The notes under the pieces are model-generated. The model saw nothing but the letters and a program-made list of their open reading frames with translations, was not told the origin of the DNA and did no database searches. The translations under genes and the position numbers were made by a program. Shown here piece after piece: positions 36,674-48,329 of a stretch of 64,000 nucleotides of DNA. Position 1 is the stretch's first letter; every line of letters starts with the position of its first letter. Origin of the DNA: Catenaria anguillulae PL171 (taxonomy: Eukaryota; Blastocladiomycota; Blastocladiomycetes; Blastocladiales; Catenariaceae); contig MCFL01000009.1 in assembly GCA_002102555.1 (NCBI GenBank), forward strand, positions 551,489-615,488, in the 5' to 3' direction.

Positions 36674-38818
36674 ATGGCACCCGCAAAGGACAAAAACAAG
36701 AACGACCACGACCACGGCAAGCTCGAGGCCGGCGACGACATTTTGCAAGCCGTGGTCGTTGCCGACTCGTTTGACCAGCGCTTCATGCCCCTCACGGCCG
36801 ACCAGCCCCGCTGCCTGCTCCCGCTCTGCAACGTCCCGCTCATCGAGTACACGCTCGAGCTCCTCGCCGTTGCCAATGTCCAAGAGGTCTTCATTGTCTG
36901 CTGCGCCCACTCCGACACCATCAAGCAGTACCTTGCCGCTTCCCAATGGACCGACCAATCCACCAGCCCCATCAAGGTTCATGTCATTGTCTCTCGATCC
37001 TCAATGTCCATGGGCGACGTCCTTCGTGAGCTTGACACAAAGTCGCTCATCAAGTCCGACTTTATCCTCGTCAATGCCGACGTTGTCTCCAACCTCAAGC
37101 TCGAGCCCGTCTTGGCACTCCACAAAGAGCGCAGGGCAAAGGACAAGAATGCCATCATGACCATGGTCCTCAAGGACGGTGGTTCCGCCTTCCACGCTGC
37201 CCGTGGGCCCCACGCCATGTTTTGCTTGGACCCAAACTCGTCAAAGTGTCTCCAGTATCTGCCGCTCGATCGGCCCGATTCCCACGAGGTGTCGCTCAAC
37301 CCAGAAGTCATTGCTGAACACCACGATCTGGTCATCCGCAACGATCTCATTGACTGCGGCATCGACATTTGCTCCATCGAGGTTCTCGCCCTCTTTTCCG
37401 AAAACTTTGATTACCAAGACATTCGCTCCGATTTCGTTCGTGGCATTCTCGAATCCGACTTGTTTGTCAAGTCCATCTACTCGCATGTTATCCGCGACGA
37501 GTACGCTGTGCGTGTGCGCAACACGCAACTCTACGACCGCGTCTCGCTCGATGTCATGCGCAGGTGGACCTACCCTTTGGTTCCCGACGCAAATGCTCTC
37601 GGATCAACCATTGACCCAACCAATTTCTCCCACTCGCGTGGCAACGTGTACCGCGAAAAGCCAGTCTACTTGTCCCGCACAACTTCGCTCGTCAACAATG
37701 TGGTGCTGGGCCGCAACTCGACCGTGGGCCAAGGTACCGTGTTGGCAAACTGTGTGATTGGCCGGGATTGCAAGATTGGCAAGAACGTTCGCTTGTCCAA
37801 CACCTACTTGTGGGATGGATGCATCATTGGCGACGGCGTCACGGCCGAGTACGCCATCTTTGCACAGGGCGTCACCATCAAGGATGGCGTCGCCGTTGGA
37901 CGCGGTGTCATTGTGGGGAGGGACGCTGTTGTTGGCGGCGGCGTGCAGCTCCAGCCCTTCACCAGGATCGCCATTGATGAAGATCAGGACACTGGTTCGT
38001 CTCATCCCTCTCAACTCCTTTTTTTGCCTTGCATGCGACTTTGCCCTTTTTTGTTTGTCTGACTCTAATTTTTTTCTTTCCCCATCACGCTTTTCTCAGA
38101 CTCCAATCTTGTCGGCAGCGACGGCCAAGGCTCGCTCTGGATCCCCGAGGACGAGGACGATGACGATGACGACGAGCAAGTCGACACACAGCTGCGGTCC
38201 ATGGTTCACGACCTTGGGTGGACACAAGCCGATTTGAATCATCGCATCAAGCACCTGGCCCTCGCCCGCGCACTTGCCAGCGACGCCGGGTCGGATCTTG
38301 AATCAGATGGAGAAGAAGACACCGATGAAGAGATTCGCGCCACCATTCAACGCGCGCTCGCCCAAAACCATACGATTGACAATGCCTTGCTCGAGCTCAA
38401 CACGCTCAAGTTTGCCTACAACTTGACGTTCAAGGATTTGCGCGACGGTGTGGTTCCGTGCATTTTGCAGCACGTGTTTATCACAAACACAAAAAACTTC
38501 AAGGCCACTCTCGAGAGGTGGGTGGCCGTCTGGGCCGGGCTCGTGCACGGCAAGGAGGACGAGGTGGATCTTTTGCGTGCCATGACGACGTGGTTTGACG
38601 AGCAGCCCGAGCGCATTGTCAAGTACATTTCGACCGTGGCCATGGTCTTGTACGAGTCTGACATTGTCGAAGATACGTCGTTTTTGGTGTGGTTCAGGCA
38701 TCCCGGGTCGACCATCAGCGCAGCGGTACGCAAGGCCGTGGAACCGTTTTTGGGTTGGTTGGAGGAGGATTCCGATGAGGAAGAGGAGAGTGATGAAGAA
38801 GAGAGTGATGACGAGTAG
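36674..38818 (+). CDS. GCD6: Translation initiation factor eIF2B, epsilon subunit
   Basis: Two exons, 36,674-37,994 and 38,100-38,818; 679 residues. The N-terminal nucleotidyltransferase-like domain reads LQAVVVADSFDQRFMPLTAD. Left-handed beta-helix hexapeptides follow (VVLGRNSTVGQGTVLANCVI, then IGRD ... IGDGVTAEYAIFAQG). The C-terminal W2/HEAT domain (about 510-660) carries the catalytic region for guanine-nucleotide exchange on eIF2, with the acidic/aromatic end typical of the family. The intron is 105 bp with donor GTTCGT. The C-terminus is strongly acidic (EEDSDEEEESDEEESDDE). Length is close to other fungal epsilon subunits. Confidence 0.95.
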
Positions 38819-39012
38819 TTGATTGTTTTGTTGCAAACAATGGTTTGGCATCGTTAGCGGTTGTAGCATTGTATACATTCATGTTTTCGTTCCTTTTGGT
38901 CCTCCAGTCTATCGTTTATCATGTCGACCTCAAACAACCACCTGAAAGCTCCAATAAGCTGCGGTCACCGAAAAGAATACAGGTATGTACATGGGAACCA
39001 AAAGGAGACACA

Positions 39013-39813
39013 TCACTTCCGCTTGCCAGCATTGCCACCCTTGGCCTTTTGCTTTCCCTTTGCCGAGCCGCCACCCGCCGCCTTCTTCTTGCCCACCGAC
39101 CCTCCCGCCACCTTCTTGAACGAGGCATTCTTCTTTGCCTTTTCCAATTGCGCCTTCCTCGTCTCTTGGCGCTCCTTCTTGGTCTCGTACTTGAACACCT
39201 TCTTCTTTGTCTTCTTTTTGGACTTGCCATCCTCGTCGTCGCTCTTGGGCGCGGCAAACGGATTGTCATCGTCGTCCCCGCTTGCATGTGCGTCCATTGC
39301 GTCGTCGTCGCTGCCACCATCGTCCGACATGGCAGATGACCGCGAAAAGAGGGATACCAGCGGGGCGACCTGCGGTCCGAGTTGCAGGTCAGAGACGGTG
39401 ACTGTGGTGAGGAGTTGCTCGTTCTTGAATTGTTTGACCTTGGGCGCGGCAACAGCCACGGGTGCCTTGAACGCCTCGGCGGCCTCTGCGAGCGGATCAT
39501 GTTCATCGTCGCTGAGAGAAGGCTCGGTCGAGCGGCCGTGACGGCCATCAGTCATTTGGCGGGCAAGTTCAGCGAGTTGGCGGCGCTTTTCTGCGCGGTT
39601 CTCGTTCCGCTCCTTGCGCGCCATTTCCTTGGCATGCTCGACCCGCTTGTTTCGGCGCTCAACATTGCGCTTGTGGAAACCAGTGAGATACTCTTTGCGT
39701 GCGGAATCGTCAAACTTGATTTCGAGATCCTGCTGCTTTTCGCTTCGCTTGCGCTGCCATGCGCGCGAGCTGCGGGTCAGGAGATCAATGTTGGATGACA
39801 TTTTGAAATGCAT
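39013..39813 (-). CDS. RRP17: Nol12/Rrp17 ribosomal RNA processing protein
   Basis: Intronless, 266 residues. The family motif IKFDDSARKEYLTGFHKRNV, continuing VERRNKR, is near residues 32-60, followed by a charged coiled coil (EHAKEMARKERNENRAEKR) and a Lys/Gly-rich nucleolar-type tail. Rrp17 is a 5'-3' exonuclease of late 5.8S/25S maturation; animal Nol12 has broader RNA roles. Starts at 39,813 and 39,801 (Met5, context AAAATGT) are both possible. Divergent from listerin, another ribosome-related gene, across 506 bp. Confidence 0.85.
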   Translation of the reverse strand: MHFKMSSNIDLLTRSSRAWQRKRSEKQQDLEIKFDDSARKEYLTGFHKRNVERRNKRVEHAKEMARKERNENRAEKRRQLAELARQMTDGRHGRSTEPSLSDDEHDPLAEAAEAFKAPVAVAAPKVKQFKNEQLLTTVTVSDLQLGPQVAPLVSLFSRSSAMSDDGGSDDDAMDAHASGDDDDNPFAAPKSDDEDGKSKKKTKKKVFKYETKKERQETRKAQLEKAKKNASFKKVAGGSVGKKKAAGGGSAKGKQKAKGGNAGKRK

Positions 39814-40319
39814 TTATGTTTGTGCTTGTCTAAAGGTCCGTCAGCGTGCGATTATGCGATGCCGTGCTGGCTGTGGTGCGAACTTGAAGGGCTGGGCGAG
39901 CATTTGCATCACGTGAGCTCAGCCCAACTGTGTCCATGTCTCGCGCCAGTTCTGAGGCCGGTGACCCAGTCGAGATCCACGTCACAACAGACTCCTGGAA
40001 CATATGCCTCACTAGGTCAGGTCATTGGCCGACAAAAGCGACGGTGGCAGATTTTAGCCGAGTGCGTCATGCATATACAATTGGCTGAGGATGCAAGTGG
40101 CACCCAGTCGCACCCCACGACCAGCTCCAGAAACCACAAACACGAGAGACATGATTGCGAGAGGACATGGTATTTACATCGAGTCCCCGCACACATTCCC
40201 ATCGGATGAGGATGAAACCCGCCCATGCATAAGCACGACTGCATGCAATTCAGTCAATCGACGCTCTTCTAGGCACAAGCATCCCAATCACCACGGCCCT
40301 CCCGTCATTTTGCGCCATC
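39814..40319. other. Divergent promoter region (Nol12 / listerin)
   Basis: A 506-bp spacer between head-to-head genes. No distinct element recognised. Confidence 0.4.
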
Positions 40320-43300
40320 ATGGGTAAAGATCGCAAACAGCAGCGCACAAAGGGCAACACTCAGGCCGCTTCGTCCACCGCCGCTCTCTCCAGTGCGTCC
40401 TCCAGCGTCTCTGCCTCAGCCGCCAACCCATTCCTCGGCTTTTCCGCATTCTCCAATGTCGCTGTGCCCGGAATCAACAACTCGGCTGGACCAGGCCTTT
40501 CCTTCGCCGCGACCGACGAGGGTCCTGGTGCCTTGTTGGACGCATCTGTGCCGCCCGAACTTGTTGTGGTGCTCCGCAAACTCGCCAAAAAGGATGCCGT
40601 GACAAAGACCAAAGCTCTCGAGGAGCTTCACACTCTGCTCGAGCGCCAACCCGACCTTGTCCCGCAGCTGATCCCACTCTGGCCTCGCATCTTTTCTCGA
40701 TTGGGAATTGACGTTGAACGGCGTGTGCGCATCAAAATCTTTGAAGTCCATTCCCTGCTCGTCGATCAAGCGAAAAAGGCTCTTGCTCCGCATTTGAAGT
40801 CCATCATTTCCACCTGGCTACTTGGACGATTTGATCGAGATGTCGAGACTTTGGCCCGGAAATCCTTCGAGGTTCGCTTCTCAAATGCTGGGAGGACTTG
40901 CAGGCGGATCACTTATGTTCAGTTTCTTTTATTGTGCTTTAGGCAGCTTTTTCGCCCGCAAAGCGATCCACCGTGTTTGAACACTGCCGCGAGTCGCTTC
41001 TCGAGGAACTGGATGACTTGCTCTGCCACAAAACACCGGAAACTCTCAGCGACCCTCGGTTTTCAACCAAGATGGACATGGATTCCAAGTACGAACGGAC
41101 CGTTTCATGCGCGTTGCAAAGTCTGGCATTCCTTTCAGGTACGCCTGGATTCCGTGGAAATGTTCCTCTCACGCACAATTCTTGCTCACATTCCCGCGCA
41201 ACAGAGCAACTTGCCTCCCCGCTCGACGTTGCCGAATCCTCGCTCGCCCGTCATTTTTCCTCCACATTTCCTGCCATTCGTCGTGCAATGGCCGCAACTG
41301 CTCAATCATTCCTGCTCGCGGGCTACGATCTCCCGGTGTGGCAAGAGCAGCTACTTTCACGCGTTTGGGAAGAGACCGACACACGCGTTGCAGGCGATAT
41401 CTGGCAGGCTTTGCTCAAAGCCCTGCAATCCAACGCAGGATTTGTGGAATACGCTCAATCAGCCGCTCGCATCGCTTTGCTTGCCAAAAAGTGTCGTGAC
41501 TTTGTCGCAAAACGGGCACTGCTCGTTCCCGCCGCATTTTCCGGCGTCATCGTTCTCCTCTCCATTCTGGTCGATATTCCAATCCAACCGTGCTGGGATG
41601 CGGCTCGAGATGTCGCCCGAAAGCTCTTGAACGACACCAGCGTGCAGATTGTCCCATTGACATCAAAGCGGGCGTTTTGGACGTTTGTCACGGACCTGTT
41701 GCTCATGGTCAAGTCACGCAATGCGGATGTTCTGCCCTTGTACACGGAGGTGCTGACTGGATTCCTGAGCGTCAATGCCTGGTCTCCAGCAATGCGCCAA
41801 TGTGATGAGGATGTGCTCAGGCTGTTGACCGTTCCCACCCTCCTGTGCGCCATTCCGGAATCTACAGCTGCATTGCTCGAGTCATTCGCGTTTGCGGATG
41901 GCAACGCAAAACCTTTTGCTCAAATGCTAACGCTCATGCCACAAGATAGTCCGGCCGCTGCAGCATTCATTCGCTTCGCACAGGAGAAGCTCAGTGATTC
42001 TTTCGCCACAGGCCGAGCACCTGAACATCATTGGCTGCTCGAAATGTTTTCCGGATTAGCGCATCGTGATTCGCAGCCGTCGCTCTCATTCACTCAAGTG
42101 AAACACTTAGCTGCGCATTGCAATGACTGTCTCACTCGCTCGCTGACGCTCTGCGATGTTGAAGATGTCGAAACGGTTGCCCAGTTTGTGACCAAATCGC
42201 TCGGCCCAGAAGCACTCGTTGTGGCACTCGATTCGCTTCCTCGCCAACCTTCGCGGATCCTCACCGACTATTGTGCCACACACCTCGATACGGAACATTT
42301 ACCATTGCTGCTCGCTGCCATGCGCGGACACATCCATCGAGATGAATTGATTTTGACAGCCATCAAGGAATCCCCCAAAGTCGCCAAGGCGCTCATTGTT
42401 TCCTGTCGTACGATTCGCAACGCCGAGATTGCTCAATGGTGCCTGGCAAACCTCCCCGATGAGGAGTGGTCACAGATTGGGCTCGAGGTGGATGTGAGAT
42501 CATTCTTGAAGGATGCGTTGCTGGACCCCACCGTTGATGCGTCGACTTGGACAAGAGTCTTTGAGCGCTTGGGAGCACCCTTGGAAGACTTGTGCTCGGA
42601 TGCAGTCATCTCGGTTCTGGCCAGAGCCCGCGTGCGTGCGCCGGCCGGCGCTTTTTTTGATCTCCCTGACAAGCTTCAGTTTGCCGACTCGCTTTCCCAG
42701 GACGTCATCAGGACTCTGTCGTCCAAACTCAAGCGGGTCCAATATCGATCGGCCGCCATGAATCCCCTCGTCCCGTCATGGCTCTTGTTCTGCTCGCTTT
42801 TATCGGCCACCCTTGGCATTCAGATCTCACTGCAAGTTGGCGAGGATGCCGTCGACGTGCTTTTCAACGTGCTCGCTTCTCAACAACCGCTGTACCCCGC
42901 TCATGTACTTGCCTTCCATCAACTGGCAAACCAAGCAAAGCCATCCGTCGGGCTGGCCTTGACCTTATTGCGCCGCTCTTCATCCGAGAATGAGTTTCGC
43001 CTTGCCGCAGCACTTCTCGCCGCATCTCCAAATGATTCTTCGGCACTCGAAATGCAAGCCGAAAAGCTTGCAGCGGAACTTATCGATTCCCCCAGCTTGA
43101 CACGGCTCATGCTCTTGAATGCAACTCGATGGCCCACGCGCACCATTTCCCCTGTCGAGGCGGCTGAAATTGTCGAGCACATTACCGAGGAAGCCACGCG
43201 CAAGATGCCAACTTTCATTCACTGCGCCATGTTTTTGTCTCGCCACACCTGCCCAGAGATCCCGCAGTTCTGCTGGATGTGGCTCGAGGACCTTCCTGTG

Positions 43301-44629
43301 GATTCAGAATGGCTGCCGGCGTTTTGGGATGCCGTCGTCACGCTCCTCCACAGTGTTGGCGCATCAGAAAACTCATCTGAGGAGGACCTTGTGCTTGTCA
43401 CGCAACGGGTCGTCGAACTGTGGCTCGCAACACCCGCCGTTTCGCCGTCCGTATCAAAATACGTTACTACCGCTTCGATTGCTCTGTTTGACGAAGGACC
43501 ATTGTACAACAAACTTCGGTCGGCCAACTTGCATGAACAAGCCGCAGCAGCGCATTTGTTGCATCGCAAGATCGGGCTTAAAGTACAAGAGTTGTCGCTT
43601 CAGTTTGATGTCACAGCATACGATGGTCCGTTTGTGCTATCAACTATGACGCACCACCTTTGAAGCTCAACCAACAGCCTCACTCATGTTTTTGCAGGCA
43701 TTTCGGATGAACTCCAGTTGCATTCGACCCTTCGCGAGAATATCGAAGCCGCTCACGTTGCCGCATTTGAGGGCGAAATGGCATGGCTCCTGTCGTGGGC
43801 CGCCGTGTTCCGTCACTTTGACGCAGCAACACTTGGCCTGAAATCGTTTTGGCTCGAATCCATTGACATGAACCCGCTCTTGTCATTCCTTGCCGCCGCT
43901 CTTTCCGACTTTGGCGATCGGGCCATTCGCTTGTGGGATGTCACACGCTTTGAGCCCTTGGCCTTGCTTGATGGGCAGTTCTCTCACGAGGATGAGCACC
44001 TCATCGTATCGCTTGTGTGCGCAAATCTGTACTTCCAAGCACTTGTGCAAACGCCTACGCGAGTTCGGTCGTGGTGGTCAGAGTGTCGCGACAAGCAAAT
44101 GACGCGGACACTCGAGAAGGTCACAGCAGACCACTTTACGCCATCCATTTGGGATATGGAGCTGTCTTCCGTTGGTGATCAGGTGACGGATCTCAAGGTG
44201 GTGGTCATGCGGTCGTCGTCGTCTGTACAAGTGTCTGCCCGCTACAGCATTGACGATGCCGAAATGGAGCTGCGGATTGTTTTGCCAGGACAATATCCCT
44301 TGCGACCCGTGGATGTTACCGGCGGCGATCACAGCGTCGTGAGCGATGCCACTTGGCGTGCATGGATTCTCTCTTGCAAGTCGATCTTGTCGATGCAGAA
44401 TACGGGCATCTCCGACGCTCTCCAAGTGTTCTTGCGCAACATTCGTCTACACTTGTCAGGCGTGACTGAACCGTGCGCCATTTGTTGGTCCATTGTGGGC
44501 GTTTCATGCAAAACGCTCCCCACAAAGCCGTGCCGCACATGCAAAAAGCAGTTCCATGGCTCCTGCTTGTACAAGTGGTTCAAATCGTCGCCACAAAGCA
44601 CTTGCCCACTTTGTCGTTCCCTCTTTTAG
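40320..44629 (+). CDS. LTN1: Listerin, ribosome quality-control E3 ubiquitin ligase
   Basis: Four exons: 40,320-40,871, 40,943-41,138, 41,205-43,625 and 43,698-44,629; 1366 residues. The N-terminus NPFLGFSAF and the LRKLAKKDAVTKTKALEEL helix are the listerin N-terminal signature, which binds the 60S-peptidyl-tRNA complex with NEMF/Rqc2. A long HEAT/ARM middle follows, then an RWD-like region (MELRIVLPGQYPLRPVDV). The C-terminal RING-type finger is CAICW ... CRTCKKQFHGSCLYKWF ... CPLC. Role: ubiquitinates stalled nascent chains. Introns are 71, 66 and 72 bp. Intron 2 is a stop-free multiple of three, so its removal is likely but not certain. Somewhat shorter than yeast (1562 residues). Confidence 0.93.
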
Positions 44630-44910
44630 TCATGTTGTCTTTCCCATTATCTGTTGTTTGGGACCTTTCCAATGTATTCTTCTTTCATCAGACGTACTGA
44701 GAATCGAGCTGTTCGGCCATTTCGGCCTGTTCGGCTTTTCGTCACCGCTTGGGATTTCGCACACATATCAGAACATGCACAGAGCGGCGATTCGACAATG
44801 GAAAGCAACAAATTGCATTAGCATGTTTACATAGTGGGGCGAAGTAGCACGATTCAGGATTCAACAGTCGCGGACAAAAGGGACAACGGCAGATTTCACA
44901 GGCACGGGGT

Positions 44911-46488
44911 CTATGGTTTGCGGGAAAACTTGGCCCTAAACTCTTCGTCAAACAAGTCCAAATCATCTTGATTTTTGAAAACGCCTTTCGGTAAGTGCCC
45001 AAGGAGGCGACTGGCGTGCTCGCGCAGCAACCGCTGGCGCTCCTGTTCAATGACACGTTGGCGAAACTCCTCCAACTCTTGTTCTTTGCGTCGTTCCTCT
45101 TGCTCAAGGACTTTTTCTGCCTCAATCTGCTTGCGCCGCTCCTCCACCATGGCATCCACGGCTCGCTTGTGTTCGAGCTGCTTGAGGCGTTTCTTCTCGC
45201 GCGAGAGTTGGTCAAGTCGAGCATCGTCGGCAAGCTTGGAGAGCATGCGCTGCCGAAACACGTCCTCTTCTTCGCGCTCGACTTCGCGTCGCTGACGCTT
45301 TTCTTCGATTTGGCGCTTGTATGCATCAATCAAATCGAGGCGCTGCTGAATCCTGCGCTGCATCTCCAAACGATCCTGCGCCTGCTCACGCTCGCGCTGC
45401 TCTGCCTCGGCGAGTTCAACACGCAAGTCTTCAATTTCTTGCCGCTCCGCTTCTTGCCGCCCAATGTTGTCAGCGAGTGTTTCGTACACACGAGCGCGGG
45501 CATCTTCAACAGCACGCTTTTGTTCCTTGCGTTGTGAGTCGCGCGCCTCTTGGTCGCGGAGGTATTGCTCAATGCGGGCATTTTCTTCCGAAATCTTTGC
45601 TTGTTCAGCCGCGAGCCACTTTTGGCGGTCTTGAAGATACTGATCAATAAAGGCCCTGGCGGTGCGCTGCTGTGCCAGCCGGCGCTGTTGTTCAGCGGAA
45701 TCTTCGGACTGGATGCGGCGAATAAGCTCGTCAACCACAGCCTTCTCCTTGAGGAAGAGCTCCATGTCCTCACGCTTCTTGTCCTCGCGCTCGGCAAGCT
45801 GATTTTGAAGGGAGGCCTTGTACTGGCGCGACTTTTGCCAGGCAGCTTCCTCGGCCGCACGCTCGGCAGCCTGCGCGACTTGGAGTTGCTGGGCCATTTG
45901 GACGGCATAGTCGTGCTCACGCTGCTGGTCAATGGTCTGGGCGAGGGACTTTTCTTGAAGCTGTTTGGCTCGTTCCGCATTCATGTAGGCGTAGTGAAGC
46001 TTTTGCTCCAGTTCGCGAAGTTCAACCGAAGATTCGCGGATGGACTGCCGGATCTTTTCTTGGCGAATGAGCTCATCGTGGTCCGCTTGGATTTGCCGCA
46101 CCATGGCTTCGTGCTGCTCAACCACCTTTCTTTTTTCTTCGGCTGCTTCGCGTTGCTAAACAGATGGGGGAGGGGGGGGGGGGCACAATTCAAACTGAGT
46201 GCTCGGATCGACTTAATCTTGCCATCATAGTCCCAGTAACAAGAATTATCTAATCCTTACCTGGTGGATACGGTCGAGCATAGATTGTTCATCCTCTAGC
46301 GCCTTGTAGTGGCGGGCGCGGCGGGCGCGGTCGAGGCGATCATCCTTGAGAAGGGAATCGTAGAGTAACTTGTCCTTGCTCAATTGATGACACAAATCTT
46401 CGCGGGCAAAGTCGTTGCGTCGGTTGGCCATTTCCCGGGCATCCATTCGCGTGCGACGCGTTACAGCAGGAGAAAAGTTGTTCCGCAT
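44911..46488 (-). CDS. MNS1: MNS1-like ciliary coiled-coil protein
   Basis: Two exons, 46,488-46,261 and 46,155-44,911; 490 residues, matching the usual ~495 of MNS1. Nearly all coiled coil (Glu/Arg/Gln-rich heptads) with the trichohyalin/plectin-like domain of the family. The diagnostic C-terminus is REHASRLLGHLPKGVFKNQD, then DLDLFDEEFRAKF. MNS1 lies inside doublet microtubules of motile cilia, so the organism should make flagellated cells. The 105-bp intron has a C12 tract upstream of its acceptor. The ATG at 46,488 gives MRNNFSPAVTRR; no better upstream start. Confidence 0.85.
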
Positions 46489-46823
46489 AGTAGATAAAAG
46501 CGACGCTAAAGATGGAGAAAGGTGGCGAATATCTAATAGCTGCGAGTGAGTGAGGCAGATTGCGCCGAGTTCATGGATGTGGAGTCGGATGGACGGATGC
46601 CGTTTCTCAGCCAGCATGAACGAATTCGAACTACTGAATGGCATTCATCCCGTGCGAGAGCCGAGGACAAGGCACACGTCCGCCGATGTCGCTTCGCCGA
46701 TCTCGCCATCGTCGTTTGTGATGACTGGACAGAATGCAGACAAGTATACCTATTGAACTGTCGTTGGCAACACAAGTTCTTGAACCCGCACAGCTTTGCA
46801 AAAATCAATCGCATATCTCTGCA
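46489..46823. other. Divergent promoter region (MNS1 / SDR)
   Basis: A 335-bp spacer if the dehydrogenase starts at 46,824; shorter if at 46,734. No clear X-box (RFX site), expected upstream of many cilium genes, was seen. Confidence 0.35.
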
Positions 46824-47966
46824 ATGGATTTATCGCATGTACCTTTTGGCCAATTCTTCGAAAGCGCCCAATCCGCGATGGCTGGCCTCAACCTCAACAC
46901 CGAGTTCATCATTGGGTCCATCACCCTCTGCATTGCCGTCTTTGTCGCGACACTCTGTGTCTTTCCAGGGCGGAATCGCGCGGCTATCAACTGGAATACT
47001 CTGCATGTCCTCATCACCGGCGCCAGCCACGGTGTTGGTCGAGCAACTGCGGAAATGCTCCTTGCCAAGGCACCAGGGCTTCGCCTGACGCTCATTGATC
47101 GGGAACCACTTGATCCGGGACTGATGCAGCGCTGGAAAGCCATCAGCGCAGCCTCAGACGAGAGAATCCATGTATATCAGCATGATCTCGCCGATGGCCA
47201 TTGCACCGGTGGGACCAAGGCTCAGGCTGCGTCGTTGTCATCACTCTTGAATGGGATCATAGTATCGCACGGCACTCCCGATATCCTTATCAACAATGCC
47301 GGCACGGTCGCCGGAAAGTTTTTGACGGATCTCACATCCTCGGATATCGACAGCACGCTTGCCATCAACCTCGTCGCGCCGATGCTTCTGACGCAGCTTC
47401 TGCTGCCACATTGGATTCAACGTGATCGTGGTCACGTCATTCACGTAGCATCTGCTGCGGGATTGGTCGGGCTGGCATGGCTTAGTATGTGTTTACCTTG
47501 CTCCACGAACGACATTCTGGCTCCCATTCTGACCCGCCAGGATGCCCGTGTCCATTGCAGCGGATTACTGTGCCAGCAAATTCGCCCTCGTGGGTTTTCA
47601 CGAATCCCTTCGCCAGGAACTACGTTACACGTTCGTTGTGCAAGCGTTACTCGCCAACATCATTCACTCGTTGAACTGATTTTGAAGCTCTGTTCCAGTA
47701 ACGTCCACACGAGCGTCATTTGCCCTGGACACATCAAGACTCGCCTGTTTGCAAGTGTGCGCCCAGTGTTGACTTGGCTTAACCCGTCGCTCACTCCCGA
47801 GCAGGTCGCTACCACGATCGTTCGAGCCATTGAGCGTAACCGGAGTCAAGATGTGTGGCTGCCTTGGTTTACGTGGAATGCCTTGATCGTTCGCGCGGTC
47901 CCAGTGTGGCTGAACGACTTTGGACACTGGGTGCGTTCAAAGATTCATGATGATGGCGTGCGATGA
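46824..47966 (+). CDS. Membrane-anchored short-chain dehydrogenase (SDR16C/retinol dehydrogenase-like)
   Basis: Three exons: 46,824-47,484, 47,561-47,630 and 47,699-47,966; 332 residues. An N-terminal hydrophobic segment (FIIGSITLCIAVFVATLCVF) anchors a Rossmann domain with the TGASHGVG cofactor loop, the NNAGTVAGK motif, a Ser in HVASAAG, and the catalytic YCASK created across intron 1. Splicing intron 2 at GTTCGT gives ELRYTNVHTSVICPGHIKT, the expected SDR join. Most like the SDR16C group (retinol/17-beta-hydroxysteroid dehydrogenases). The substrate cannot be told. An in-frame ATG at 46,734 would add 30 residues. Confidence 0.85.
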   Translation: MDLSHVPFGQFFESAQSAMAGLNLNTEFIIGSITLCIAVFVATLCVFPGRNRAAINWNTLHVLITGASHGVGRATAEMLLAKAPGLRLTLIDREPLDPGLMQRWKAISAASDERIHVYQHDLADGHCTGGTKAQAASLSSLLNGIIVSHGTPDILINNAGTVAGKFLTDLTSSDIDSTLAINLVAPMLLTQLLLPHWIQRDRGHVIHVASAAGLVGLAWLSMCLPCSTNDILAPILTRQDARVHCSGLLCQQIRPRGFSRIPSPGTTLHVRCASVTRQHHSLVELILKLCSSNVHTSVICPGHIKTRLFASVRPVLTWLNPSLTPEQVATTIVRAIERNRSQDVWLPWFTWNALIVRAVPVWLNDFGHWVRSKIHDDGVR

Positions 47967-48329
47967 TGACGCTGACGCCGTTGCTTCCCCTCAAAAGGTG
48001 ATGTCTGCGAATAACTTTTGGCCAGAAGATCGAGCGCCAGACTACTGCAAGAGGGGATGGGAGCCTGGAAACAATTGATCATTGGTTCATGGTGTTGAAA
48101 TGGACTCGCCTGATATAAACATTGTGGCTGCATGTGCTTTGATGGTTGTCGATCTGAGCTTGGCTGTTGGATATGGTTCTGCATTGTTCGCACCATCGGC
48201 ATCCATCAGCACGTCCCGTTTCTTGTTCCGCGATCAACTGTCTTATTTGGGTGTTTTGGTCGAGAGCTCACCCTCAGTCAAGTAAATGTATGCCTCATCC
48301 ACATTTTTTGATTTGACAGACCCAACAGC
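47967..48329. other. Spacer, nothing recognised
   Basis: About 360 bp between tandem plus-strand genes. A 67-codon frame here has no coding character that I can see. Confidence 0.35.

Noticed and set aside
41139-41204. Keeping the 66-bp segment of listerin as coding
   Set aside because: It has good donor and acceptor sites, and removal joins FLS to EQLASP cleanly. Retention cannot be excluded, but the segment is Ser/His/Asn-rich and unlike the flanks.
46484-46823. RFX-type X-box upstream of MNS1
   Set aside because: No convincing imperfect palindrome of the X-box type was found in the spacer.
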